DNA of 64,000 nt, taken from positions 186,001 through 250,000 of the forward strand of contig CAMXCT020001857.1 of the NCBI GenBank assembly GCA_947184155.2, given 5' to 3'. The stretch comes from Cladocopium goreaui. Taxonomy: Eukaryota; Sar; Dinophyceae; Suessiales; Symbiodiniaceae. A program made the translations under genes and the position numbers. Shown here in pieces: positions 21,893 to 33,264 of the stretch. The notes below the pieces were generated by a model that was not told the origin of the DNA, did not search any database, and saw nothing but the letters and a program-made list of their open reading frames with translations. Position 1 is the stretch's first letter, and each line of letters opens with the position of its first letter.

Positions 21893-24360
21893 CTTAGCCA
21901 GCATGACTGAGGGCGCACTTGCGGAGCAGTAAATCCAACAGATGGTCTGATAAAAAATGATCTGCCCGTTTGTTCTTGTTTTGATTGAGATCTTTTGTGC
22001 ATGGCGGGTGCTTGCAAAGTGGTGGTGTAACAGGTTTCTGGTCGCAGCAATTTGCACATAATTGAAATGACAGGATGACATTTGACTTAGCCAGCATGAC
22101 TGAGGGCGCACATGCGGAGCAGTAAATCCAACAGATGGTCTGATTTGCATGATCTGCCCGTTTGTTCTTGTTTTGATTGAGATCTTTTGTGCATGGCGGG
22201 TGCTTGCAAAGTGGTGGTGTAAAAGGTTTCTGGTCGCGGCAATTTGCACATATTTGAAATGACAGGATGACATTTGACTTAGCCAGCATGACTGAGGGCG
22301 CACATGCGGAGCAGTAAATCCAACAGATGGTCTGATTTGCATGATTTGCCCGTTTGTTCTTGTTTTGATTGAAATCTTTTGTGCATGGCGGGTGCTTGCA
22401 AAGTGGTGGATAGTGGTGGTGTAACGGTGTAACAGGTTTCTTGCCGCGGCAATTTGCGCATAATTGAAATGACAGGATGACATTTGACTTAGCCAGCATG
22501 ACTGAGGGCGCACATGCGGAGCAGTAAATCCAACAGATGGTCTGATTTGCATGATCTGCCCGTTTGTTCTTGTTTTGATTGAGATCTTTTGTGCATGGCG
22601 GGTGCTTGCAAAGTGGTGGTGTAACAGGTTTCTGGTCGCAGCAATTTGCACATAATTGAAATGACAGGATGACATTTGACTTAGCCAGCATGACTGAGGG
22701 CGCACATGCGGAGCAGTAAATCCAACAGATGGTCTGATTTGCATGATCTGCCCGTTTGTTCTTGTTTTGATTGAGATCTTTTGTGCATGGCGGGTGCTTG
22801 CAAAGTGGTGGTGTAACAGGTTTCTGGTCGCAGCAATTTGCACATAATTGAAATGACAGGATGACATTTGACTTAGCCAGCATGACTGAGGGCGCACATG
22901 CGGAGCAGTAAATCCAACAGATGGTCTGATTTGCATGATCTGCCCGTTTGTTCTTGTTTTGATTGAAATCTTTTGTGCATGGCGGGTGCTTGCAAAGTGG
23001 TGGTGTAAAAGGTTTCTGGTCGCAGCAATTTGCACATAATTGAAATGACAGGATGACATTTGACTTAGCCAGCATGACTGAGGGCGCACATGCGGAGCAG
23101 TAAATCCAACAGATGGTCTGATTTGCATGATCTGCCCGTTTGTTCTTGTTTTGATTGAGTTTTTTTGTGTATGGCGGGTGCTTGTAAAGTGGTGGTGTAC
23201 CAAGTTTCTTGCCGCGGCAATCTGTACATAATTGAAATGACAGGATGACATTTGACTTAGCCAGCATGACTGAGGGCGCACATGCGGAGCAATAAATCCA
23301 ACAGATGGTCTGATTTGCATGATCTGCCCGTTTGTTCTTTTTTTGATTGAGTTCTTTTGTGCATGGCGGGTGCTTGCAAAGTGGTGGATAGTGGTGGTGT
23401 AACGGTGTAACAGGTTTCTTGCCGCGGCAATTTGCGCATAATTGAAATGACAGGATGACATTTGACTTAGCCAGCATGACTGAGGGCGCACATGCGGAGC
23501 AGTAAATCCAACAGATGGTCTGATTTGCATGATTTGCCCGTTTGTTCTTGTTTTGATTGAAATCTTTTGTGCATGGCGGGTGCTTGCAAAGTGGTGGATA
23601 GTGGTGGTGTAACGGTGTAACAGGTTTCTTGCCGCGGCAATTTGCGCATAATTGAAATGACAGGATGACATTTGACTTAGCCAGCATGACTGAGGGCGCA
23701 CATGCGGAGCAGTAAATCCAACAGATGGTCTGATTTGCATGATCTGCCCGTTTGTTCTTGTTTTGATTGAGATCTTTTGTGCATGGCGGGTGCTTGCAAA
23801 GTGGTGGTGTAAAAGGTTTCTGGTCGCAGCAATTTGCACATAATTGAAATGACAGGATGACATTTGACTTAGCCAGCATGACTGAGGGCGCACATGCGGA
23901 GCAGTAAATCCAACAGATGGTCTGATTTGCATGATCTGCACGTTCGTTCTTATTTTGATTGAGTTCTTCTGTGCAATGCGTGTGCTTGTAAAGTGGTGGT
24001 CTAGAAGTTTTCTTGCCGCAACAATCTGTACATAGTTGAAATGACAGGATGACATTTGACTTAGCCAGCATGACTGAGGGCGCACATGCGGAGCAGTAAA
24101 TCCAACCGATGGTTTGCTTTGCATGATCTGCCCGTTTGTTCTTGTTTTAGATAACAGTTCTTTTGTGCACGGCGGGTGCTTGCAAAGTGGTGGTGTAGTA
24201 GTTTTCTTGCTGCAGAAATCTGTGCACAGTTGACATGACAGGATGACATTTGACTTAGCCAGCGTGACTTAAGGCGCACATGCGGAGCAGTAAATCCAAC
24301 CGATGGTCTGCTTGCATGATATGCCCACTTGTTCTTGTCTTGGTTTAGTGCTTTCTTGCT
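21893..24360. repeat. 192/210-bp satellite array, 13 units
   Basis: The landmark CTTAGCCAGCATGACTG recurs at 21893, 22086, 22278, 22488, 22680, 22872, 23064, 23256, 23466, 23676, 23868, 24060 and 24254. Spacing is 192 bp (nearly all) or 210 bp (three units with an extra 18 bp around GTGGATAGTGGTGGTGTAAC). The outer units at both ends are the most diverged, as expected for homogenisation by unequal crossing-over. Because 192 and 210 are multiples of three, two minus-strand frames stay open for 766 and 725 codons, with a 64-residue period (words such as SVGFTAPHVRPQSCWLSQ). There is no unique sequence around these frames and no start context, so I treat them as a by-product of the period and not as a gene. 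Confidence 0.9.
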
Positions 24361-25145
24361 GACCAAATTTAACATGGTAATCTCAATATATCCCAATGTT
24401 ATCTATATATATATATAATATATCTATATAGTTTATTATAGTGTTATTCATTCTTAAAGAAGCCTCCAAAATTCATCCAGGTGTCGTGACATGTCGTGAC
24501 ATGTCGTGACTTAGTGATCCAGACCAGAATTCCATTTGATCCGGATCCGGAGTACTTGGGACGTTGAGATTACTTTACGGCTATAACCATGCTATCTTAA
24601 CCCCCATAAGTTGGGAATAGTTGGGATGGTTATCCACTGAACGGGATGGAACTGCACTGAAAAAAAGTAGGGTTGAGCCCAGAGAACATCAGTTCCATCA
24701 TCGAACAAGTCTGGATTGCTTTTTGTTAAGTCAAATGATGCGCTCTTATCAGTTCTTATTTAATACTGCCCTTCCAGTTGATCCCCCATGCTTGGTATTA
24801 AGGGATCCCACACATATTCCGATTTTCTCGGGAAGTCGTGGTAGCTTTAGTTGACCCTCATCACCACACATTCCATGTGAAAAAAACGATCCGGTCCCGC
24901 ATAGATCTCCCAGTTATATCATGTTATATCCAGTTATTATGATTATGAATTATAAACTAACTTACCTATCTTGGGTGCCCTACGTTGTACTCCAGAACTA
25001 CCTCTCTTTTGATCGAATGATCATATCAATCTACAATTAGTACACATACACATTATATACATATGGATATAATTTACAGTGTATGTTTATATCTAGTAAA
25101 TGAAACTTATCAAGTGAATATCTACACACCTTCTTTTCTCGGTAG

Positions 25146-25226
25146 GTTGAAGTCCCCAGGACTCTCGGCCGGCCCTTTTTACCAATGGCAATGTCCCTTT
25201 CCGCAGTCCATGGAGAAAAGCAGTGA
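25146..25226 (+). other. Possible terminal exon
   Basis: After TTTTCTCGGTAG an in-frame stretch of 26 codons reads VEVPRTLGRPFLPMAMSLSA and then VHGEKQ before TGA at 25224-25226. It is GC-richer than both flanks. The upstream exon is unknown. Confidence 0.35.
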
Positions 25227-25554
25227 AACACGAACGTCATTATACTCGTAGGGCCTGTGAAAAGATTACAACTGTTTTGATAAGGCACTGTAAACGAGGC
25301 ACAATATGTTGATAAAACCCTGCAGGGGGATGTAAGGGGGATTAGACCCAATTCACTATGTGTGTCTATGTTTGTTGACATATATATTATATATACATAC
25401 ATATCTGATTATTATATAATTATATGTTATATATATACAGACAATATACACAAGCCACAGTCCGGTTTCCCAGTTATGTGATGTACCGTATATGATATAC
25501 TCATATATTTCCTAATCCTGCCCGCAAAATCTCAGGATGAAGGTGGAAGGACGG

Positions 25555-25645
25555 GGACCTCACTGCGATCGAACCCTGGAATGATGGGAATTGTAAGGGC
25601 ATCATTGCCAAATGGCCGAAGATTTCAGGTCAGTAAAATGTTATA
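25555..25645. mobile_element. M5 repeat, partial
   Basis: Shares GACCTCACTGCGATCGAAC, TGGAATGATGGGAATTGTAAG and AAATGGCCGAAGATTTCAGG with the other M5 copies. Terminal repeats are not visible. Confidence 0.6.
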
Positions 25646-25649
25646 CTGT

Positions 25650-25762
25650 TACCCTCTGGTTATTTAACATAGCCATGGAAGCCATGACCCATAGAAATAG
25701 ATGGTTTACCTATTAAAAATGGTGATTTTCCATGGCGAACTGTTAGTCATAACCAGAGGGTT
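25650..25762. mobile_element. M1 MITE
   Basis: Left end TACCCTCTGGTTATTTAAC. The right end has the CTGTTAGTCATAACCAGAGGG variant also seen at 19207. Confidence 0.8.
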
Positions 25763-26938
25763 TACTTTACCCCAGAAGCACAACTACCAATCTCACCAAA
25801 CAATGTACGTGGGTTTTTTTCATTTGAAAGATGTGAAGCAAAGTCCTGAAACAAGTGTTTTGTTGCGGAAGATTGCAGGTCAAAGGGCATGATGATAACA
25901 TATGATAAGCATGGGATTTGGTATACTATTGATAATTATACTGATATGATAAGATATTTCATATAATCACACATAATATGATACCCAAATTTCAATCCAC
26001 ATATTTCTCATATTTTTCGGCGACTTCTTTTCCCCCTTTGGATTCTTCTTTTGCTGGGACAGCATACAAGGTGAGGCCCTCGCAGTGATGTTTGTTGCTG
26101 TGTAAACCCATTGAATCATATTAAATCTAGTTATATATATAATTATACATATATATATATACATATATATATATGTATATATATATGTATATACATTCCT
26201 CATAAAATATACGTAAGAAAGTGATTAGCGCGTCAACTTAGCTATCACAAGGATAAATCAACTCTTAGTCCCTTTAACTCGGCATAATTTTGCTAGTTAC
26301 TCTCCGGTAATTTGCTACATAGCGATTGAACATGGCCCATAGAAATAATGCCAACATCGGATTAATCACCCCCCCCCCCTGGTAGGTCAGTCGGACCTTC
26401 TGGCTAGTTTTCTTGACCGCCCCTTAATAATAAGCAACTCTGAACCAAAAAACTTTGGATATGGCTTACGTCAATTAGATCTTAATAGAATTCCATTGGA
26501 TTTGTTAAAATCTCATGGATCAGAAAGGTGGTTGATTAATCAGGGGCAAACCGTGGTTATTATTAATGGGGGACATGGGCTCATGGGGGGTACCCTTTGG
26601 GAGCTATCCAAACTGATGATTTTTATAAAGATTTTAATTAGAAATCGATCATTTGGGGAATAGTTGTTTTTTGAAATTTTCAATGATCAACTTAAACCTT
26701 AAGTATAACAATGATGATAAAAAAAAAAGTAAAACGCAATTGGAAATAAATAGAATTGGAAATAAAATTGTTGAATAAAAAAATGGATTTCAGCACAGGG
26801 GGTTGATTAATCATGTCCCAGCCAAACGGTTTATTAATCCTGGGGGACCACCTTTTTTTAAATTACAAAAAAAAAAATGGGCAGAGGGGGTTGATTAATA
26901 CCGCGGGGATTATTAATCCTAACTTGGCATTAGTTGAT

Positions 26939-28110
26939 TTACCAAACTTAAAGATGGTGATTTTCCATATTTACCTGTCAAAGATGGTGATTTTCCATAT
27001 TTACCTGTCAAAGGTGGTGATTTGCCATATTTACCAAACTTAAAGATGGTGATTTTCCATATTTACCTGTCAAAGATGGTGATTTTCCATATTTACCTGT
27101 CAAAGATGGTGATTTGCCATATTTACCTGTCAAAGATGGTGATTTTCCATATTTACCTGTCAAAGATGGTGATTTTCCATATTTACCTGTCAAAGATGGT
27201 GATTTTCCATATCTACCTGTCAAAGATGGTGATTTTCCATATTTACCTGTCAAAGATGGTGATTTGCCATATTTACCAAACTTAAAGATGGTGATTTTCC
27301 ATATTTACCTGTCAAAGATGGTGATTGTCCATATTTACCTGTCAAAGGTGGTGATTTGCCATATTTACCTGTCAAAGATGGTGATTTTCCATATTTACCT
27401 GTCAAAGATGGTGATTTTCCATATTTACCTGTCAAAGGTGGTGATTTGCCATATTTACCTGTCAAAGATGGTGATTTTCCATATTTACCTGTCAAAGATG
27501 GTGATTTTCCATATTTACCTGTCAAAGGTGGTGATTTGCCATATTTACCAAACTTAAAGATGGTGATTTTCCATATTTACCTGTCAAAGATGGTGATTTG
27601 CCATATTTACCTGTCAAAGGTGGTGATTTGCCATATTTACCTGTCAAAGATGGTGATTTTCCATATTTACCTGTCAAAGATGGTGATTTTCCATATTTAC
27701 CTGTCAAAGATGGTGATTTTCCATATTTACCTGTCAAAGATGGTGATTTTCCATATTTACCTGTCAAAGATGATTTTCCATATTTACCTGTCAAAGATGG
27801 TGATTTGCCATATTTACCTGTCAAAGATGGTGATTTTCCATATTTACCTGTCAAAGGTGGTGATTTGCCATATTTACTTGTCAAAGATGGTGATTTGCCA
27901 TATTTACCTGTCAAAGATGGTGATTTGCCATATTTACCTGTCAAAGATGGTGATTTTCCATATTTACCTGTCAAAGATGGTGATTTGCCATATTTACCTG
28001 TCAAAGATGGTGATTTGCCATATTTACCTGTCAAAGATGAAGATTTTCCATATTTACCTGTCAAAGATGGTGATTTTCCATATTTACCTGTCAAAGATGG
28101 TGATTTGCAT
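26939..28110. repeat. 30-bp tandem array derived from the M1 core (block 1)
   Basis: About 38 units of ATTTACCTGTCAAAGATGGTG followed by ATTTTCCAT. Variants are TTGCCAT, GGTGG for GATGG, and an ACCAAACTTAAAG form of the unit that recurs at 26941, 27034, 27277 and 27549, giving a higher-order period. One unit has a 3-bp deletion (27770). The unit equals the inner M1 segment TTTACCTATTAAAAATGGTG plus ATTTTCCAT. The first unit is preceded by TTAGTTGATTTACC, which is also M1-like. The phase is 30 bp, so several frames stay open; these are not genes. Confidence 0.92.
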
Positions 28111-28124
28111 CCCCGTTGACATTT

Positions 28125-28877
28125 CCCATTTAAAATGGTAGGCCTTGGGCCCCCTATAAATCAGATTTTATGGATTTTTTTTTGCCGTCGGGGCACTCCA
28201 TTTTGTAGAAAGAGACCTGTTTATACACACCCAACATCACTTTATATGAGAACAAGATCATATGCCAGTGTCAGGCACCTCCATTTTGTAGAAGATTTGG
28301 AATACCATTTTGTAGATGGGTAAGGGGAGTTGATAAATACATCCACAAATGTAAATATATTTGAACACAAAAAAATATCAACCGACCATGTGGATTTTGT
28401 GGTGGAGATGATCGCAAAGTTTTGAAAGCCTCCAAAATTTTGAAACCAGCCCCGGTCCAGAAAAAAAAGCGATGCCCACTACTTCGGTCCAGTCTATCTG
28501 ACTACTTCTGTTGGACGATACTTTATGAAACCCGATTGCCAGATGCACAAGATGCAAAAATTTGAGATATGCAAGGATTGCTTGAGAGATTTTAAGAAGA
28601 AATTTCATTCAGAGTAAATTGTCTACAAATTGGTCGCCCAAAAAAGACAAGGGTGCGACCACAGGGTGGCTTTGTGTCTTACAAAATGGTTCTTCCATTT
28701 TTCACAGTTTTTTGGACACTACGTTAACCCAAAATACTTGATGTTGGTGGGCAGGTGGGGTACCCTGGGGCAACCATTTTGTAGGCAGCAACCCCCATGG
28801 GTGCTACCATTTTGTAGGTGTCCCCATACCATTTTGTAGGGGGGTAGGCTGGGCACCCTACACTTTGGTAGGCCCAT
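28125..28877. repeat. About 754-bp tandem duplication, copy 1
   Basis: It starts CCCATTTAAAATGGTAGGCC. It holds five or six copies of the short word CCATTTTGTAG and a stretch with TTGTGGTGGAGATGATCGC. It lies between the two 30-bp arrays. It differs from copy 2 at only a handful of positions. Confidence 0.9.
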
Positions 28878-29631
28878 CCCATTTAAAATGGTAGGCCATG
28901 GGCCCCCTATAAATCAGATTTTATGGATTTTTTTTTGCCGTCGGGGCACTCCATTTTGTAGAAAGAGACCTGTTTATACACACCCAACATCACTTTATAT
29001 GAGAACAAGATCATATGCCAGTGTCAGGCACCTCCATTTTGTAGAAGATTTGGAATACCATTTTGTAGATGGGTAAGGGGAGTTGATAAATACATCCACA
29101 AATGTAAATATATTTGAACACAAAAAAATATCAACCGACCATGTGGATTTTGTGGTGGAGATGATCGCAAAGTTTTGAAAGCCTCCAAAATTTTGAAACC
29201 AGCCCCGGTCCAGAAAAAAAAAGCGATGCCCACTACTTCGGCCCAGTCTATCTGACTACTTCTGCTGGACGATACTTTATGAAACCCGATTGCCAGATGC
29301 ACAAGATGCAAAAAATTGAGATATGCAAGGATTGCTTGAGAGGTTTTAACAAGAAATTTCATTCAGAGTAAACTGTCTACAAATTGGTCACCCAAAAAAG
29401 AGCAGGGTGCGACCACAGGGTGGCTTTGTGTCTTACAAAATGGTTCTTCCATTTTTCACAGTTTTTTGGACACTACGTTAACCCAAAATACTTGATGTTG
29501 GTGGGCAGGTGGGGTACCCTGGGGCAACCATTTTGTAGGCAGCAACCCCCATGGGTGCTACCATTTTATAGGTGTCCCCATACCATTTTGTAGGGGGGTA
29601 GGCTGGGCACCCTACACTTTGGTGCGCCCAT
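28878..29631. repeat. About 754-bp tandem duplication, copy 2
   Basis: A direct, nearly identical repeat of 28125-28877. Differences include one added A in an A-run near 29220 and CCATTTTATAG replacing one CCATTTTGTAG. The identity implies a recent duplication. Confidence 0.9.
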
Positions 29632-29654
29632 CCTCTCGGGGCGAATTTCAAGGG

Positions 29655-29932
29655 GGATTGATTTGCCATATTTAGCTGTCAAAGATGGTGATTTGCCATA
29701 TTTACGTGTCAAAGATGGTGATTTGCCATATTTACCTGTCAAAGATGGTGATTTTCCATATTTACCTGTCAAAGATGGTGATTTTCCATATTTACCTGTC
29801 AAAGATGGTGATTTTCCATATTTACCTGTCAAAGATGATTTTCCATATTTACCTGTCAAAGATGGTGATTTGCCATATTTACCTATTAAAGATTGTGATT
29901 TTCCATAGCAAACTGTTAACGTTTACCAGAGG
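29655..29932. repeat. 30-bp tandem array (block 2) ending in an M1 right end
   Basis: About eight units of the same 30-bp repeat. The final unit reads TTTACCTATTAAAGATTGTG and runs into ATTTTCCATAGCAAACTG and AACGTTTACCAGAGG, which is the right half of an M1 element. This ties the origin of the array to that MITE. Confidence 0.9.
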
Positions 29933-30016
29933 TTCATTCAGATTCAATCCCCAGTTAGCTATCGTTCGGAATCGTTCGGGCGCACCTCGCATCGATTTTG
30001 ACATAGGGAAGCGCAG

Positions 30017-30235
30017 GTCTGTCAGTTTCTGTCGCTGGCAACTTATCCCATTTCTATTGTCACGACATCGGTCACTGGGTCACTTTTGGTGAACTGCGCG
30101 TGGAGCACAGCCTGTCGCGAGAGGAGCGGATCGCAATTTCCGTGTTTCAGCAGCTGCTGAGCGGTCTGCCAGAACAGCAACTGGTATACACTTGTGAGAT
30201 CCAACCCGGATTCAGCAGTGAACTGGAATGTTCCG
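30017..30235 (+). other. Isolated exon, 219 bp, phase 1-1
   Basis: It starts after GCGCAG and ends at a consensus GTAAGT donor (30236). The open frame reads LSVSVAGNLSHFYCHDIGHW, VTFGELRVEHSLSREERIAI, then SVFQQLLSGLPEQQLVYTCE and ends near SSELECSG. The GC content is well above both flanks. The phase-1 ends make it a symmetric exon that could be skipped without shifting a frame. The product is not recognised. It sits between a MITE-derived array and the compound element, so its host gene must have long repeat-filled introns, or it is a relic. Confidence 0.55.
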
Positions 30236-30317
30236 GTAAGTTCATGGGTTATTTTCTAGTCGTTTCTACAACCCCCCAGTTATAAGTAGTTGGTTTATAA
30301 GCCCCAGTAACTATAGT

Positions 30318-31538
30318 TACCAGTAGTACCGCACAAGGCGGTTGCGGAAGTTTCAAAAATAGGAAACCTATAGGAGAGATTGGTTGTTGTGAATCAGGGA
30401 TGGCAGAGCGAAGCCACTGATGGATCGAAAGACGATTGATCTCTCTCACTCTTTCTCTGACTGTCTACCTACCTACCTATCTATCTAGCTATGTATCTAT
30501 CTATCTATCTATCTCTCTATCTAGCTATCTATCTCTCCCTCTCTCTCTTTCATTTGATTACTCTATCTATCTATCTATCGATCGATCGATCGATCTATCT
30601 ATCTATCTATCTATCTCTCTCTCTCTCTTTCATCGGTCTATCTGTCTAGCTGTCTAGGTGTCTACCTGTCTATCTATCTATCTATCTGTTTGTCTGTCTG
30701 TCTGTCTACCTATCTATCTATGGTGCACCTAGCTACCTACCTACCAATCTATCTATCTATCTATCTATCTATGTATCTATCTATCTATCTATCGATCTAT
30801 CTCTCTCTCTCTCTCTTTCATCTGTCTCTCTGTCTAGCTGTCTACCTGTCTATCTGTCTATCTATGTATCTATCTATCTATCGATCTATCTCTCTCTCTC
30901 TCTCTCTTTCATCTGTCTCTCTGTCTAGCTTCCAAACGTGGTCGGAGACCGCCAGTTTTAACACTTTTGACTTCAGAATGTGCTTCGCGCCACAACGGCG
31001 TGCACTTTTTCGACATCTTGACTTCCAAAAGTGGTCCGGACCTGGTGTGCTTTGTACATTTTGACTTGGAAATGTGCTTCGCGCCACAACGGCGTGCACT
31101 TTTTCGACATCTCAACTTCCAAAAGTGGTCCGAACCTGGTGTGTTTTGGACATTTTGACTTGGAACCACAACGGCGTGCATTTTTTCGACATCTCAACTT
31201 CCAAAAGTGGTCCGAACCTGGTGTGTTTTGGACATTTTGACTTGGAAATGTGCTTCGCGCCACAACGGCGTGCAATTTTTCATCTCTCATCTGGCCAGCT
31301 GGCTCCGCACCCGCCGCTTTAGCGAGCCTACTTTTCGAGCCTCCGGAGCCACAAATCATTGGAAAAACGCAGTGTTTCGCGACTTTCCTACCTTTTCGCG
31401 CATCTGCATCTTCTTTCTTCTGACTCTTTCTCTTCTCTGATCTTCTCTCTTCTAATCTTTCTCTTCTCTCTCCCTCTGCCCTGCTCTGCTTTTCATCTGT
31501 CCATATTGTCGGAAGTTTGACTTCTAAACTTCCTTCGA
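30318..31538 (+). mobile_element. Compound repeat element, copy A (tetranucleotide core)
   Basis: Three parts in order. (1) A conserved head of about 120 bp, starting TTACCAGTAGTACCGCAC and ending near AGCGAAGCCACTGATGG. (2) A simple-sequence core of CTAT/CTGT/CTCT units, about 30440-30930. (3) A tail with about four units of a 95-bp repeat (TGTGCTTCGCGCCACAACGG, then CGTGCACTTTTTCGACATC), followed by a unique block (CTGGCCAGCTGGCTCCGCAC) and a terminal hairpin GGAAGTTTGACTTCTAAACTTCC. Copy B at 57868-59461 has the same head and tail but a different core. No terminal inverted repeats and no protein were found. Confidence 0.8.
30440..30930. repeat. CTAT/CTGT microsatellite
   Basis: A long, interrupted tetranucleotide tract with short CT-rich interludes (CTCTCTCTTTCATC recurs). 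It produces the spurious Leu/Ser/Tyr frames seen here. It is the core of compound element A. Confidence 0.92.
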
Positions 31539-31710
31539 TAAGTACCATAAACCATAGTTATTGGAGTTATAAACCAACTTAGCTATCTTGGGGGCCTCAC
31601 ATTGTAGTCGTTTCTATGCAACGTTGATAAGACATTGGACTGACCAGCTATGACAAATCCAGCTTGTTGGAGGGTATCTAAGAGCGACAGGAATAGTATA
31701 TATAATAATG

Positions 31711-31825
31711 TTGGTGGTTTGGAACATGAATTTTATTTTGTTCCATTCAGTTGGGAATGTCGTCATCCCAACTGACTTTCACTCCATCATTTTTCAGAGG
31801 GGTAGGGCGAAAAACCACCAACCAG
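31711..31825. mobile_element. M2 MITE, left tip shortened
   Basis: It begins TTGGTGGTTTGGAACATG (CTGG missing) and ends CCACCAACCAG. The inner block reads GTTCCATTCAGTTGGGAATG, a subtype shared with the copy at 33157. Confidence 0.85.
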
Positions 31826-32174
31826 TTTCTTTTAGTTCATAATCCTTGAAGTTCCCCAAATTTTGTAAATGATATGCAGAAGTCACTGGTATTTTCCATC
31901 CAATGTAGACATCCATTTGGCTCGCCGTAAAGCCCTGGGCCCTGTTACCAGGTCACCCAGGTCACCGGTACCAGGTCGCCATTAATGCCATATGCGAAGG
32001 GTGCTGAGTTATATGTACATGTGGCTGAATGTTTAACGGTAATTAATGAAGATTTAAAATGTTGGGATTAATGTTGGTATATGTTGCAATTATAGGGAAT
32101 TATAGCTATTAAAAAGAAATGTGTTTGGCTAATGAAGAATTAAATGTTGGGATATATATAATAATATATATATA

Positions 32175-32281
32175 TACCATCTGGTTATTTAACATAGCCA
32201 TGGAAAATCACCATTTTTAATAGGTAAACCATCTATAAATGGGTCATGGCTTCCATGCCTATGTTAAATAACCAGAGGGTA
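32175..32281. mobile_element. M1 MITE
   Basis: Left end TACCATCTGGTTATTTAAC (same variant as the copy at 533), right end TTAAATAACCAGAGGGTA. Confidence 0.85.
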
Positions 32282-32379
32282 TATATTATGGAGCATTGGG
32301 GAAAGCTGTTCCAGTAGGACATCCATGGACATCCAATGAACTGTACTGATTTCTTCATATTTCCTTCCCTATCCCACAG

Positions 32380-32435
32380 GAGACAGGCAGACTTGACCCT
32401 CGCGGCTTGCGGGAAAGGCGCGCTTCAAAACCTGC
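32380..32435 (+). other. Possible exon cut by an M2 insertion
   Basis: After CCTATCCCACAG the frame reads ETGRLDPRGLRERRASKP and then meets the M2 element at 32436, whose CTGC target duplication forms the last bases. The patch is GC-rich between AT-rich flanks. Either the exon ended just here or the MITE interrupted it. Confidence 0.35.
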
Positions 32436-32535
32436 CTGGTTGGTGGTTTGGAACATTTGGATTATGTTTCCATATATTGGGAATAATGATCCCAACTGAC
32501 TAATATTTTTCAAGATGGTTAAAATCACCAACCAG
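32436..32535. mobile_element. M2 MITE with target duplication CTGC
   Basis: CTGC lies at 32432-32435 and 32536-32539. The right arm has mutated to AAAATCACCAACCAG. Confidence 0.88.
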
Positions 32536-32974
32536 CTGCATATTGGATGCTGGTTTTTCCCCTTCAATCCTTTGAAGATTTTTGGTCAGATTGGGCTTCT
32601 GGTTCACCTCATCCATGGGATAATTCGATCCCACATGTGGATGATTAGTGATGATTATCCAATTACTAAATGCAATGCACATCCAAAAGGTGATGCATTT
32701 CCACTAATATCATCCATGTCAATTCAGGTTATATTTTCCAAGGAAATATATATATATATATATTTTCGGGTGGTTTTTTTTGTTGTGGAGATTTTGGATT
32801 TTTCTTTCCCCACTTTCCTGCTTGTTTCTTTGCTTCTCCGCTTTTCTGTTTTTCTGCTTGTCCCTGCTTCTTTGCTTTTCTGCTTCTCTGCTTCCCCACT
32901 TGTCTGCTTCTTTTCTTTTGTGCGTTTCTGCTATTTTGTTTCTCCCTAAGAAAAACTATATATATATATATATC

Positions 32975-33091
32975 TATCTGGGTAAATTATAACGACCTCA
33001 CTGCGACCTCACTGGAATAATGGTTTGTAAGGGAAATCATCCCCAAATTGCCTTAATTCAGGTTAGTGAAATATTATAATTTACCCAGATA
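32975..33091. mobile_element. M5 MITE, complete copy
   Basis: The only M5 copy with both ends: TATCTGGGTAAATTATAA and the inverse TTATAATTTACCCAGATA, 18 bp and perfect. The core holds CGACCTCACTGCGACCTC, TGGAATAATGGTTTGTAAG and AATTCAGGTTAGTGAA. It defines the family boundaries. Confidence 0.85.
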
Positions 33092-33156
33092 TATAGAGTC
33101 CATTTCCATTTTGCAGCTGCTAAGTGTCCACTTGTGCTGTATATAAATATATTTAA

Positions 33157-33264
33157 CCGGTTCGTGGTTTGGAACATTTTTATTGTTCCATTCAGTTTTT
33201 AATTTCATAATCCCAACTGACGAACTCCATCATTTTTCAGAGGGGTAGGTATACCACCAACCAG
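33157..33264. mobile_element. M2 MITE
   Basis: Begins CCGGTTCGTGGTTTGG and ends ACCACCAACCAG. The flanks are TTAA/TAAC on the left and TAAG on the right, so the target duplication is not exact. Confidence 0.8.

Larger units (their letters stand above)
24361..26938. other. Intergenic, AT-rich with several repeat fragments
   Basis: It contains a threefold TGTCGTGACA repeat (about 24482-24512), AT runs near 24403 and 26150-26190, an M5 fragment, an M1 copy, a possible terminal exon at 25146 and an M1 left-end relic at about 26299-26350. From 26500 on, words such as GGTTGATTAATC and TTATTAATCCTGGGGGACC recur, another diverged repeat. Confidence 0.5.

Noticed and set aside
21824..24124. A 766-codon minus-strand frame with 64-residue repeats
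   Set aside because: It is confined to the 192-bp satellite; a second frame is open for 725 codons over the same units. The period is a multiple of three, which is enough to explain both.
26939..28110. CRISPR-like array of 30-bp repeats
   Set aside because: The units are directly adjacent with no unique spacers, in a eukaryotic repeat context. It is a minisatellite derived from a MITE.
32765..32945. Cys/Phe/Leu-rich frames of 70-144 codons
   Set aside because: They follow from a T/C-rich tract with TTTCTGCTT repeats.
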